Positions 17,781-26,518 are shown, counted from the first letter of the stretch. The stretch is 64,000 nucleotides of DNA from CAVQJU01 sp963712905 (GCA_963712905.1 CAVQJU010000001.1:248001-312000); one strand, 5' to 3'. Numbers and translations are program-made. Notes: a model not told the origin generated them from the letters alone.

Positions 17781-18899
17781 ATGGACATGATGAAAGCGGT
17801 GGTTTTCAAGGGTAAGGATCGGATTGCGGTTGAAGAGGTCCCGAAGCCGACCCCCCGTGCCGGCGAGGCAGTCATCCGCGTGACGACCACGACCATTTGT
17901 GGAACAGACGTGCACATCGTCCGAGGCGAGTATCCAGTCAAGCCGGGTCTGATTCTGGGCCACGAGCCGGTCGGCGTCATCGATGAACTGGGACAAGGCC
18001 TCGACGAGTTCTATACGGTCGGTCAGCGCGTCATCGTGGGGGCGATCACCCCCTGCGGCCAGTGCTTCTATTGTTTGAACGGCGTTCATTCGCAGTGTGG
18101 GGGCGGCCTCGGCGGCTGGCGTTTTGGCAATACGATCAACGGAGCCTGGGCGGAGTACCTCCTCGTCCCGGATGCGCGCGCGAATCTCGCACCCATTCCA
18201 GCGGACTTGACCGACGAGGATGTCGTGCTGTGCTCGGATATCTTCTCGACGGGATTGTCCGGCGCTGAGAGCGGCAATATCCGGGTGGGAGACGCGGTGG
18301 CGGTGTTCGCGCAGGGCCCGATCGGCTTGTGTGCCACGCTTGGCGCGAAGCTCAAAGGGGCGTCGCTGGTGATCGGCATCGATTCGAACACGGAGCGGCT
18401 GGCCATGGCGCGCCAACTGGGAGCGAACGTCACGCTCAACACGAAGGACGGCGACCCGATTGCGGCGATCAAACAATTGACGGACGGCCGCGGCGTCGAC
18501 GTGGCCATTGAGGCGCTCGGACGCCAGGAGACGTTCGAGAATGCGCTCCGTTCGATTCGACCAGGCGGCACGTTGTCCAGTCTGGGTGTCTACTCCGGCA
18601 AACTCATTGCGCCCTACGAAGCCTTTTATGCCGGGCTCGGTGACCAGAAGATCGTCACCACGCTCTGTCCAGGCGGCAAGGAGCGGATGCGCAGGCTGAT
18701 GGCGATGATCGAGCACCGGCGGGTCGATCTGAGTGCACTGGTCACCCACAAGTTCGCGTTGGACGACATCGAGGCCGCATTCGATCTATTCAGCCATCAG
18801 CGCGATGGTGTCTTGAAGGTCGCGTTGTATCCAGACGCGACCCGCGCGACGGCGACGCGCCAAACCGTCGGCGTCCATGCGATGGACGAACAGTGCTGA
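17781..18899 (+). CDS. Zinc-dependent NAD(P) alcohol dehydrogenase
   Basis: A 372-residue medium-chain dehydrogenase starting at ATG 17781 behind GAGAGG (a second ATG lies at 17787). The catalytic zinc ligands appear in TTICGTDVHIVRGEYP (Cys) and GLILGHEPVGV (His-Glu). The structural zinc lobe is CGQCFYCLNGVHSQC. The Rossmann part has GDAVAVFAQGPIGLCATLGA and LVIGIDSNTERLAMARQLGA. It resembles secondary-alcohol (isopropanol-type) dehydrogenases, which interconvert small alcohols and ketones or aldehydes. First gene of a probable operon with the ArfB-like and cytochrome c genes. Oxidation or reduction of fermentation products is inferred. Confidence 0.92.
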   Translation: MDMMKAVVFKGKDRIAVEEVPKPTPRAGEAVIRVTTTTICGTDVHIVRGEYPVKPGLILGHEPVGVIDELGQGLDEFYTVGQRVIVGAITPCGQCFYCLNGVHSQCGGGLGGWRFGNTINGAWAEYLLVPDARANLAPIPADLTDEDVVLCSDIFSTGLSGAESGNIRVGDAVAVFAQGPIGLCATLGAKLKGASLVIGIDSNTERLAMARQLGANVTLNTKDGDPIAAIKQLTDGRGVDVAIEALGRQETFENALRSIRPGGTLSSLGVYSGKLIAPYEAFYAGLGDQKIVTTLCPGGKERMRRLMAMIEHRRVDLSALVTHKFALDDIEAAFDLFSHQRDGVLKVALYPDATRATATRQTVGVHAMDEQC

Positions 18900-18951
18900 T
18901 TACGAAGGACGCCTATCGTTTCGTCGCTCGGCCGGCTGCAAGAGGTTGCCC

Positions 18952-19527
18952 GTGATTCATATCACTGACACGACCGTGTTTGACGAAAGCGAGATCCAAG
19001 AGCGTGTCGTGCGCGCTGCCGGCTCGGTGAATGAAGCTGTCAGAGAGGCACGAGCCGCCATCGAATTGCGCCTTGACCTCGAGCAATCGTCGCTTCCGCC
19101 TGACGTGAAGCGGCGGCTGATCGCCGTAGGAAGAAAGCATCTGACGGCCGACGGGAGCTTCGTTGTTGTCAGCCGCTCGCATGGGTCCCGGGTGACCAAT
19201 CGAGACGCCGCGCTCGCTCAACTTTTGCGATTCCTGATCCGCGCCAGCGTGGCCCCGCCGGGGGTGGGCCGGGTGTTGTCAAGCGACACCGAGGAGCCAC
19301 ACCTGGACAGGAAAGTCCCCACCGGCATGAATAATCCGCGGCTTCGGGTCGGTGCGTTTTCCGGAGAAGATCGACCCGGACACGACAAAGCCGAGTATAA
19401 GAACGGCATGCTGAGGGACTGCGTCCATTGCGGAGACCGCGGCGAAGAGCGTCGCAGTCAAAGCGGCGTGATGGGCAGTATCGCCACCTGGCCGGCCGCA
19501 GGAGTGAGTCGATGCGTCGTACCCTGA
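18952..19527 (+). CDS. ArfB-like (RF-1 domain) protein lacking the GGQ motif
   Basis: The start is GTG 18952 behind AGAGG. Residues 1 to about 104 align with ArfB/YaeJ-type peptidyl-tRNA hydrolases: IHITDTTVFDESEIQERVV, AAIELRLDLEQSSLPPDVKR and TNRDAALAQLLRFLIRA. The catalytic loop RAAGSVNEAV aligns without gaps to RAxGxGGQxV, so GGQ is replaced by V26-N27-E28. The C-terminal extension (residues 105-191) is not the basic ribosome-tunnel tail of ArfB; it runs into the next gene's start and may be an unrelated read-through. ArfB rescues stalled ribosomes by hydrolysing peptidyl-tRNA through GGQ. This protein cannot do so by that mechanism. Binding without hydrolysis is possible but unproven. 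Confidence 0.78.
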   Translation: MIHITDTTVFDESEIQERVVRAAGSVNEAVREARAAIELRLDLEQSSLPPDVKRRLIAVGRKHLTADGSFVVVSRSHGSRVTNRDAALAQLLRFLIRASVAPPGVGRVLSSDTEEPHLDRKVPTGMNNPRLRVGAFSGEDRPGHDKAEYKNGMLRDCVHCGDRGEERRSQSGVMGSIATWPAAGVSRCVVP

Positions 19528-20267
19528 GTGCCCTCCTGATCGCGGCGGCCACCAGCATCGTGGCGCCTCACGTTTCGGCCCAGATTCCGCCACGAAGCGG
19601 CTGCGCGGACTGTCACTACGCGGATCCGAAAGCTCCCCGCCCGGACCATCTGGAATCCTGGGATCGCTCTCCGCATGGACGGAACGCCGTCGGCTGCGAG
19701 ACGTGTCACGGCGGCAATCCCCGGACGTTTGAGGGGTTTCTGGCCCATCAGGGCATCCTTGGTCCGGCGGACAACAAGAGTCCCGTGAATCGTCGCAATC
19801 TGCCGCGCACATGTGGCGCCTGCCATGTCGGGCCATTCGTGGCGTTTCAGGACAGCAGGCACAGCCAGCTGCTCCAGGAGCAAAACGAGAACGGCCCGAC
19901 CTGTTCGACATGCCACGGTGACGTGGACGGCCGGCTGCTCTCGGCCAAGGCGCTGGCAGCCGCCTGCAACCGATGTCATGGTGCCGGCGACGTCGCTCCA
20001 CGGAGCGAGCGGGCGCGGCAGGTTCGCGAGCAGTACGAAGATCTGACCGCTGTGCGCGAGCAAATGAAGCTGGCGCAGACGTTGATCAAGCGCGTCAACG
20101 ACAAGTCCCGTCGTGCGTCGCTGACCGAGGCGTACCGGCAGGCCGAGATCCCGCTGAAACGTGCCGTCGATGCGGGCCATCGATTCGTCTACGATGAGCT
20201 GCGCGCGCACCTTTCAGTGGCTCGAGCGCGTGTCCAGGCACTGTTGTCGTCCCTGGCGAACCGGTGA
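19512..20267 (+). CDS. Periplasmic pentaheme cytochrome c
   Basis: A 251-residue secreted protein with a signal peptide (LSALLIAAATSIVAPHVSAQ) and five CxxCH haem-binding motifs: CADCH, CETCH, CGACH, CSTCH and CNRCH. All five lie in the first two thirds. The last part (VREQYEDLTAVREQMKLAQT, KRAVDAGHRFVYDELRAHL) is helical and haem-free. The layout fits tetra- to pentahaem cytochromes that pass electrons between the quinone pool and periplasmic acceptors. Its start overlaps the end of the ArfB-like gene by 16 bases, so the two are co-translated. The electron partner is not evident. Confidence 0.9.
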   Translation: MRRTLSALLIAAATSIVAPHVSAQIPPRSGCADCHYADPKAPRPDHLESWDRSPHGRNAVGCETCHGGNPRTFEGFLAHQGILGPADNKSPVNRRNLPRTCGACHVGPFVAFQDSRHSQLLQEQNENGPTCSTCHGDVDGRLLSAKALAAACNRCHGAGDVAPRSERARQVREQYEDLTAVREQMKLAQTLIKRVNDKSRRASLTEAYRQAEIPLKRAVDAGHRFVYDELRAHLSVARARVQALLSSLANR

Positions 20268-20343
20268 GAATCCGTCACTGATTCCATCTCCCGTCTCCGT
20301 CCGCCCGTGGTCGTCCGCGCCGAACGGTCTGTCATTGGGGGTC

Positions 20344-21333
20344 TTACGCCGGGGGAACGAGAACGGCGGCTCCTTCGATCAGGCCCTGACGGAGAGCGTC
20401 GAGCGCCTCGTTCGCGTTCGCCAGGGGATACGGAACCGTTCGGGTCCTGATCGGAACACGCGGTGCCAGCCTCAAGAACTCCTCGGCGTCCGCGCGCGTG
20501 AGATTGGCCACCGAACGAATCGTGCGTTCCCCCCAGAGGTCCGCATAGGGCATGGCAGGAATGTCGCTCATGTGGATGCCCGCGCAGACGACGGTCCCCC
20601 CTTTCGTCGTGGCGTGCAGGGCGGCGGGCACGAGAGGCCCGATTGGGGCAAAGATCAGTGCCGCCTCGAGCGCCTCTGGCGGAGCCGCGTCCGAACCGCC
20701 GGCCCATTTGGCGCCTGACTCCAGCGCAAACCGCTGAGCGAGTAAATCACCCGGTCGTGTGAAGGCATAGACCTCGCGGCCCTGATATCTGGCCACCTGC
20801 GCGACGATGTGGGCGGCGGCGCCGAATCCGTACAGCCCGAGACGCGTTCCGGATCCTGCGAGGCGTAGCGCCCGATACCCGATCAGACCCGCGCAGAGGA
20901 GAGGAGCGGCGTCCAGGTCGCTGTACTCTGAAGGCAGCGCGAAGCAGTAGCGTTGATCGGCCACGGCGTATTCGGCGAAGCCGCCATTGATCTGGTAGCC
21001 GGTGAATCGAGCGCGGTCACAAAGATTCTCACGACCGGAACGACAGAACCGGCAGACGCCACACGTCCACCCGAGCCAGGGGACGCCAATCCGGTCGCCG
21101 CGGCTGAATCGATCGACTCGCGCACCGGTGTCGGCCACCACTCCGACGATCTCGTGACCTGGTATCAGGGGCAACTTCGGTTCCTTCAGGTCGCCATCGA
21201 CGATGTGGAGATCGGTCCGGCAGACCGCGCACGTGCTGACGCGGATCAGCACCTGCTCCTCGGTCGGAGTGGGCACTTCGATCTCCGCGGGAGTCAGGCG
21301 GGTGCCGGCACCGTTGAACAGCATGGCCTGCAT
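20344..21333 (-). CDS. Zinc-dependent alcohol dehydrogenase
   Basis: A 329-residue enzyme of the AdhP/AdhA-like group, started at ATG 21333; the long upstream frame has no domain. Catalytic ligands appear in STCAVCRTDLHIVDGD (Cys) and LIPGHEIVGVV (His-Glu). The structural zinc lobe is CGVCRFCRSGRENLC. The Rossmann part LGLYGFGAAAHIVAQVARYQ is followed by EVYAFTRPGDLLAQRFALES. Unlike the enzyme at 17781 it is slightly short and faces the opposite way. It probably oxidises or reduces a small alcohol/aldehyde with NAD(P)(H). Confidence 0.92.
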   Translation of the reverse strand: MQAMLFNGAGTRLTPAEIEVPTPTEEQVLIRVSTCAVCRTDLHIVDGDLKEPKLPLIPGHEIVGVVADTGARVDRFSRGDRIGVPWLGWTCGVCRFCRSGRENLCDRARFTGYQINGGFAEYAVADQRYCFALPSEYSDLDAAPLLCAGLIGYRALRLAGSGTRLGLYGFGAAAHIVAQVARYQGREVYAFTRPGDLLAQRFALESGAKWAGGSDAAPPEALEAALIFAPIGPLVPAALHATTKGGTVVCAGIHMSDIPAMPYADLWGERTIRSVANLTRADAEEFLRLAPRVPIRTRTVPYPLANANEALDALRQGLIEGAAVLVPPA

Positions 21334-21568
21334 ACACGCTCTCGAGTCTTTCCTGCCACACGGCGCCCTGCAGAGTGGCTGCTGAGTCAGTGACGATGTT
21401 GATCCAGTGGCCGCAACGATTCGGACATCCACAGCCCCAGGCCGTAGCTGGCGATTTGCCACACGCCGTGCCACATCAGCCATCGAACTCGCCTTCGAAT
21501 TGCCGTGCAGGCTCGAAGCAGTTGGGTATGCACCAGCTTGTCGCGCATCATCGGTGGGCGTCTGTGGC

Positions 21569-22060
21569 TTAGATCCTCGCACTCACGCCAACCGGATCGG
21601 GCACGATGAATTCATGTTCGTTCGGCCGCACGACCAGCACGGGACAAGGGGCGGTCCGCGCGACCTGTTCAGCGACGCTGCCGAGGAAGAAGTGTCCAAT
21701 CGCCCCCCGACCGTGCGTGCCGACGACGATGACATCCACGTGGGTCTGTTTCGCGTACTCGACGATGGTCGCGGCGACGGAGCCCGAGACGCGAACCGCC
21801 GGCACCGCGTGCAGGCGCTCGCAGTCGGTCTTGGTCAGCAACGCCTCGAGTCCCTTGTTCGCGTGCTCGACCAGCTCGGTCTCCAGATCACGCGTGCCTT
21901 GCGGATAGAACTCTGCGGATGTCAGCACGACGGCGTCAACGACATGGAGGAGATGCAGCCTGCCGCCGAATGCGCGGGCCAGGTTGCGACCGTAGTCGAG
22001 CGCCGCGCGAGATGTCTCGCCGAAATCGGTGGCGACCAGGACGGAGTTGAGCAGAATCAT
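21569..22060 (-). CDS. Single-domain universal stress protein
   Basis: A 163-residue UspA-type protein starting at ATG 22060 behind GGAGGG. It opens SVLVATDFGETSRAALDYGR and carries an intact ATP-binding signature GTHGRGAIGHFFLGSVAEQV. It follows another Usp gene on the same strand with 85 bases between, so one transcript is likely. The two proteins differ in sequence and may be functionally separate copies. Confidence 0.93.
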   Translation of the reverse strand: MILLNSVLVATDFGETSRAALDYGRNLARAFGGRLHLLHVVDAVVLTSAEFYPQGTRDLETELVEHANKGLEALLTKTDCERLHAVPAVRVSGSVAATIVEYAKQTHVDVIVVGTHGRGAIGHFFLGSVAEQVARTAPCPVLVVRPNEHEFIVPDPVGVSARI

Positions 22061-22145
22061 CGCGCCCTCCTCATGCACTGTGCTCGCGAGCGACTGCTGC
22101 CGAACGACACGAGCCGCGGGACGAGGTCGGTGTGCATATCGGCTC

Positions 22146-22643
22146 CTACGCGTGTGCCACGACGGCCGGCGTATCGGGCTTGATGAATTCATGCTCCGGG
22201 TGTCGGACCGTCAGAACCGGGCAAGGCGCCAATCGGACGACCTTCTCCGCCACACTGCCCATCACCAGGTGGGCCAGCGCTCCGCGCCCGTGTGTGCCCA
22301 TCACGATGAGGTCGATCCCGTGTTCACCCGCATAGTCGATGATGGCAAACGCCGGCGAGGCGGACGTGATGACCACCGGTGTCGTTCGGGGTCCGCTGCC
22401 GTCGCTGACGGCCACGAGCTGCTCGAGGCGGATGCGCGCCGACTTTTCGATCTCGGCCTGTAGCTGCGGCGCAAGCCCGACGTAGTTTTCTGCACCGAAC
22501 GACGTGACGTAGATGTTGTCGGTCACGTGCAGCACATCCAGCGTGGCATTGAAGCGCGCAGCCAGTTCGCGGCCGTAAGCCAGAGCCGCGTCCGAAGCCT
22601 CGCTGAAGTCCGTTGCGACCAGTATCTTCGTGAGCGTCGTCAT
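22146..22643 (-). CDS. Single-domain universal stress protein
   Basis: A 165-residue UspA-type protein starting at ATG 22643 behind GGAGA. It opens KILVATDFSEASDAALAYGR and has the signature GTHGRGALAHLVMGSVAEKV, intact for ATP binding. Residues NIYVTSFGAENYVGLAPQLQ replace the loop seen in its neighbour. A sigma-54-like promoter lies about 75 bases upstream, and the neighbour downstream may share the transcript. Confidence 0.93.
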   Translation of the reverse strand: MTTLTKILVATDFSEASDAALAYGRELAARFNATLDVLHVTDNIYVTSFGAENYVGLAPQLQAEIEKSARIRLEQLVAVSDGSGPRTTPVVITSASPAFAIIDYAGEHGIDLIVMGTHGRGALAHLVMGSVAEKVVRLAPCPVLTVRHPEHEFIKPDTPAVVAHA

Positions 22644-22716
22644 GGCAGTCTCCTTCAGCTCGCCCGGGCGGTGATGACATCGAACCCCACTCGGGCGTTG
22701 CTCTGACCACTGACGG

Positions 22717-22732
22717 GGCAAGACACGTGCCG
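22717..22732 (-). promoter_or_regulatory. Sigma-54 (-24/-12) promoter upstream of the two Usp genes
   Basis: The minus strand reads CGGCACGTGTCTTGCC, with GGCAC and TTGC intact and correctly spaced. The predicted start of transcription is about 60 bases before the Usp ATG at 22643. Confidence 0.6.
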
Positions 22733-22781
22733 GAGCCGGATTCGGCGCGTATCTTGGATACATTCCGTGAAAGGAGACGGG

Positions 22782-24124
22782 ATGATGGGCGAAGCGTCTG
22801 GAGCCCGGGAGAAATCCCCCAAGAGCGCCGGAAAACGCCCATCGGCTGTATCTCGTGGTTGACGATGAGCCGTTGACCTGCTGGTCGATCGCCGAAGTGC
22901 TCGGGGACCGCGGCTACAGCGTGAAACAGGCGGCTGACGCCGCCTCCGCGCTCCGGACGATTGCCTCAGACGGCGCACCGGATCTGATACTCCTCGATGT
23001 GACACTGCCGGATTCGAATGACCTCGCCGTCCTCTCGGTCATCCATCGCACGTTCCCGCGGATGCCTGTGGTGGTCATGACAAGTTACGGGAGCCCCGCG
23101 CTGACCGCGGAAGCGCACCGCCGCGGCGCCGTTGCCGTGATCGACAAGCCGTTCGAGATGGACGTCCTTCCGCCGATGGTTGCAGAGATACTGGCACGAT
23201 CGCAAGTCTGACCTTCGTGGCTCGCGCCGATAGCCCATCGGTCGGGGGAAACCACACATCTGCGACGTGAAGTGCGCTCGTTGCGCGCCAGCCAGGCGCA
23301 ACCGTACAGCTTCGAGCGCATCGTTGGCGACGCGCCGGCGCTGGCGGCGGTGAAGGCGCTCCTGAAGAAGGTGGCCACCAGCCCGGCCTCGACGGTGCTG
23401 CTGACTGGTGAGAGCGGTACCGGGAAAGACCTCGCCGCGAAGGTTATTCACTACAACAGCAGCCGCGCCTCGAAACCGTTCATGAACATCACCTGCTCGG
23501 CGCTGCCGGAGAGCGAGCTTTTCGGGCACGAGAGAGAAGACATTCAGGCGGGTGGGCGGATCGGTCGACATCCGCGTGGAGGTGCGCGTCATCTCGGCGA
23601 CCAATCGTAATCTTCGCGACGAGGTGAGGGAAGGCCGGTTTCGCGAGGACCTGTTTTACCGCCTGAACGTCCTCCCCATCGATCTGCCGCCACTGCGTGA
23701 GCGCAGGGATGACATCCCCAGCCTCGTCGCGTTCTACGTCGACGCCTACAACGCCGAGTTCAAGAAGCGGGTGACCACGGTCTCGCCCGACGCGATGCGA
23801 CGCCTGCAGGCGCATTTGTGGCCGGGCAACATCCGCGAGCTCCGTAACGCCGTCGAGCGTGCGATACTGCTCGCCGAAGGCACTACGCTGCAGGTCGACG
23901 ATTTTGCGGCCGCCGCCGGCGGCGGCGTGAGGCTCGACGACAAGGTCGAGTTGCCGGAGGCGGGCATCAATCTCGACGACCTGGAGCGCTCGCTCGTCGT
24001 CCAGGCGCTCGAACGCACGAACTGGAACCAGACGAAGGCCGCAGGGCTGCTCGGCCTCAATCGCGATCAGATTCGGTATCGCGTCGAGAAGTTCAGCCTC
24101 GAGCTTTCGCCAGCCAAATCCTGA
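22782..24124 (+). pseudogene. Sigma-54-dependent response regulator (NtrC type), broken
   Basis: A strong ribosome binding site (AAAGGAG) precedes ATGATG at 22782. The receiver domain is readable from about 22840 (RLYLVVDDEPLTCWSIAEVL; LILLDVTLPDS with the phosphorylatable Asp; VIDKPFE), but one shift separates it from the start. A stop at 23211 interrupts the linker. The AAA+ domain begins FERIVGDAPALAAVKALLKK, with Walker A GESGTGKDLAAKVIHYNSS and ALPESELFGHE. It then jumps to EKTFRRVGGSVDIRVEV, missing about 45 residues that normally hold GAFTGA and Walker B. The Fis-type helix-turn-helix end is present (NQTKAAGLLGLNRDQIRYRV). As sequenced it cannot work as an activator. Confidence 0.85.
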
Positions 24125-24259
24125 AGCGGAATCCGCGGATCGGAGTCGGCTTGCATGCCCTGTCAGCTGCCGGAATGCCGGCGGTCTCGATCAGCGCGTA
24201 TGGAGCATCCTCCGCGCCCTAGGCTCCCTAGCGTCTCGGCCGCAGCCGGATACGTTGTC

Positions 24260-24275
24260 GGGCAATGTTGTTGCA
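24260..24275 (+). promoter_or_regulatory. Possible sigma-54 promoter upstream of the LdtD-like gene
   Basis: Reads GGGCAATGTTGTTGCA: GG/GC spacing is right and TTGCA is perfect, but the -24 half is weaker (GGCAA). Its -12 element ends 30 bases before the start codon at 24305. Weaker than the others in this window. Confidence 0.35.
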
Positions 24276-24304
24276 ACGATACGAGCGAACGAGAGCGTGT
24301 CGAG

Positions 24305-25909
24305 ATGGCTGGCGTGAAGAGTTGGATCGCCGTAATCGCCGTAATCGCCGTAATCGCTGTGATTGGGGTGAGCCTGTCTGGGCGGCATGGCGGAGCAATG
24401 GGCCGACAGTCGCTGCGTCCAGCGCCCGGCGGGAACACTCTGCCTTGGAGCGACTCGTTGGGTCGAGTCAATCTCGATGCGCGCGAGGCATTGGCGCTGC
24501 TGGCGGGCGCAGCCGATGAAGGCCTCGACGCGGGCGATTACCACGCAGCGGCGCTCGAAACCATGCGCGTTTCCCTCGATGCCACTGAGGAATCTTCGGC
24601 TTCAGATGCGGAAGCGTTCAATGCAGCCCTGACCGCAAGCATGCTTCGGTATTTCAGTGATCTGCACCTTGGTCGGGTCGATCCTCGCCAGATCGGGTTT
24701 CACATGACGGCGCCGTCCGGGGGGCACGACTTCGCGTCGATTCTCAGCGAGGCCTTGTCAGCCCATCGCATCACCGGCCGTGCCGCGGAACTGGCGCCTT
24801 CGCTGAGGCTCTACCGCGACCTGCGTCGCATGTTGTCACGTTACCGGGCTTTGGCTGCGAATCCGTCCTTGGGAGCGCTGCCGCGCGACGGCCGGATAGT
24901 GCATCCGGGCGACCGGTATGACGGCCTTCGCGAGTTGCGCGGGCGTCTGGAGGCGTTCGGAGATATATCGGCCACCGCTGGGGTACTCGAAGGGACGGTG
25001 TACAGCGGGGCGATGGTCGACGGCGTGAAGCATTTCCAGCTCCGTCATGGACTGGCACCAGACGGCGTGCTCGGCAGGGCGACGCAGGCGGCCCTCGACG
25101 TCCCCCTGTCATGGCGTGTTCGACAGATTGAGATCGCGCTGGAGCGACTACGGTGGCTGCCTGACCTCGGCAGCGAACGGCTGGTTGCCGTGAACATTCC
25201 GATGTTTCGAGTCTGGGCGTGGGATTCCACGCAGGCGACTGCCGAGCCGTCGTTTACGACCGGCGCGATTGTTGGCCGCGCCCTAAATACTCAGACGCCG
25301 GTCTTCGATGAGGAGATGCGCTATCTCATCTTCCGGCCGTACTGGAACGTTCCCCGGTCAATCCTGCGGCACGAGGTCATACCGGCGTTGTCGCGCGACC
25401 CGGAGTACTTCGAGAAACACGATCTCGAAATGGTTGCGGGAGCGGGCGATCGCGCGCGGGCGGTCGCAGTCACCGAGGAGAGCCTCGCCTCGCTTCGCCA
25501 AGGAAGCCTGCGTGTACGACAGCGCCCTGGCCCGACGAACTCGCTTGGTCTGGTTAAATTCGTTTTCCCGAACAGCGCAAACGTCTACCTGCACGGGACA
25601 CCGGCGGCGCAGTTGTTCAGCCGCTCGCGGCGTGATTTCAGTCACGGCTGCGTGCGCATCGAAGACTCCGTGGGGCTGGCTGAATGGGCCCTCAAAGAGC
25701 AACCGGGGTGGACGCGCGAACGGATACTGTCCGTCATGAACGCGAACGAGTCGGTTCGGGTCGACATCAAGCATCCGATTAGAGTGATTCTGTTCTACGT
25801 GACCGCCGTCGTGATGCCGGAGGATGGAACGATCCGCTTTGCCGAAGACATCTACCGGCATGACACCGCACTCGATCGGGCCCTGAACCGCCGGCGACCG
25901 GCCCGGTGA
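24305..25909 (+). CDS. L,D-transpeptidase (YcbB/LdtD family)
   Basis: Forms 3-3 cross-links in peptidoglycan. The start is ATG 24305 after a long frame without domain. An N-terminal signal anchor (SWIAVIAVIAVIAVIGVSL) is encoded by a short in-frame tandem repeat of gccgtaatc. A helical scaffold follows, then a peptidoglycan-binding domain (YSGAMVDGVKHFQLRHGL; LGRATQAALD), then the YkuD catalytic domain: EMRYLIFRPYWNVPRSI, NSANVYLHGTP and SRRDFSHGCVRIED with the nucleophile Cys449. The protein has 534 residues, in line with E. coli LdtD (615). The MepK-like gene lies next to it, as ycbK lies next to ycbB in E. coli. Confidence 0.92.
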   Translation: MAGVKSWIAVIAVIAVIAVIGVSLSGRHGGAMGRQSLRPAPGGNTLPWSDSLGRVNLDAREALALLAGAADEGLDAGDYHAAALETMRVSLDATEESSASDAEAFNAALTASMLRYFSDLHLGRVDPRQIGFHMTAPSGGHDFASILSEALSAHRITGRAAELAPSLRLYRDLRRMLSRYRALAANPSLGALPRDGRIVHPGDRYDGLRELRGRLEAFGDISATAGVLEGTVYSGAMVDGVKHFQLRHGLAPDGVLGRATQAALDVPLSWRVRQIEIALERLRWLPDLGSERLVAVNIPMFRVWAWDSTQATAEPSFTTGAIVGRALNTQTPVFDEEMRYLIFRPYWNVPRSILRHEVIPALSRDPEYFEKHDLEMVAGAGDRARAVAVTEESLASLRQGSLRVRQRPGPTNSLGLVKFVFPNSANVYLHGTPAAQLFSRSRRDFSHGCVRIEDSVGLAEWALKEQPGWTRERILSVMNANESVRVDIKHPIRVILFYVTAVVMPEDGTIRFAEDIYRHDTALDRALNRRRPAR

Positions 25910-25918
25910 CGCCTCCGG

Positions 25919-26518
25919 CTACCAGGTGCGTACGCGCCCGGTATCCACGTGGACGAAATCGGACGCTGGATAGTAGCCGACGCCGCCGCGACGGGTGGCC
26001 AGCGCCGCGTCGCGAAGCGCGACCAGCGGGACGTCTGCGAGGCGGATGTCAATCGCCTGCCCCCGCATATGCAGGCTGCCCGAGGCGACGCCTTCGCTGC
26101 GATGCCGGAGCATCTCGTTGGTGGCGGCTGAGCGATAGCCGGAAACCACCTGAAACGGCCGGCTGCTGCCCGTGAGACGCGTCAGGTGATGGAGCACGTC
26201 GAGCAACCCTGGATCGATCGGATAAACCTCGCCGGTCCGAAAGTCGCGCAGGAAGTGATTGACGGTCGCCAGCGCGTCCGGCCTGTACTCGTCTCCGTCG
26301 AAGTAGTCGACTGAGAGGTGCTCGCCGGTATGCGTGTGCACAAAGTCCAGCCTGCGCGAGACCGCTGACCGAGCCCACAGGGGGCGCGGCAGCAGTACGG
26401 GGAGGGACCCCACTAGGGTGGCAACGAACCTGCGACGCGAGAACGATCTCGCGCCGCTGCGTCTGCATGCGGTGGACGTCACAGTCTCGATTATCGGCAG
26501 GCTGAGCCGCGCCGTCAA
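25919..26518 (-). CDS. YcbK/MepK-like (DUF882, M15-type) murein peptidase
   Basis: A 199-residue exported protein. The start is a TTG at 26518 overlapping the stop of the gene before it (TTGA); a GTG twelve codons in is also possible. The signal has twin arginines (SRRRFVATLVGSLPVLLPRP). The zinc peptidase core is PFQVVSGYRSAATNEMLRHR, GSLHMRGQAIDIRLADV (His and Asp ligands) and GVGYYPASDFVHVDTGRVR (His ligand). The family member MepK cleaves 3-3 cross-links made by L,D-transpeptidases, so its place beside the LdtD-like gene is meaningful. The two genes are convergent, ten bases apart. Confidence 0.88.
   Translation of the reverse strand: MTARLSLPIIETVTSTACRRSGARSFSRRRFVATLVGSLPVLLPRPLWARSAVSRRLDFVHTHTGEHLSVDYFDGDEYRPDALATVNHFLRDFRTGEVYPIDPGLLDVLHHLTRLTGSSRPFQVVSGYRSAATNEMLRHRSEGVASGSLHMRGQAIDIRLADVPLVALRDAALATRRGGVGYYPASDFVHVDTGRVRTW

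Noticed and set aside
22855..23211. A separate single-domain response regulator starting at GTG 22855
   Set aside because: That start would cut off the first strand of the receiver; the good ribosome binding site lies at 22771-22780, and the output domains follow, so it is treated as part of a broken NtrC-type gene.
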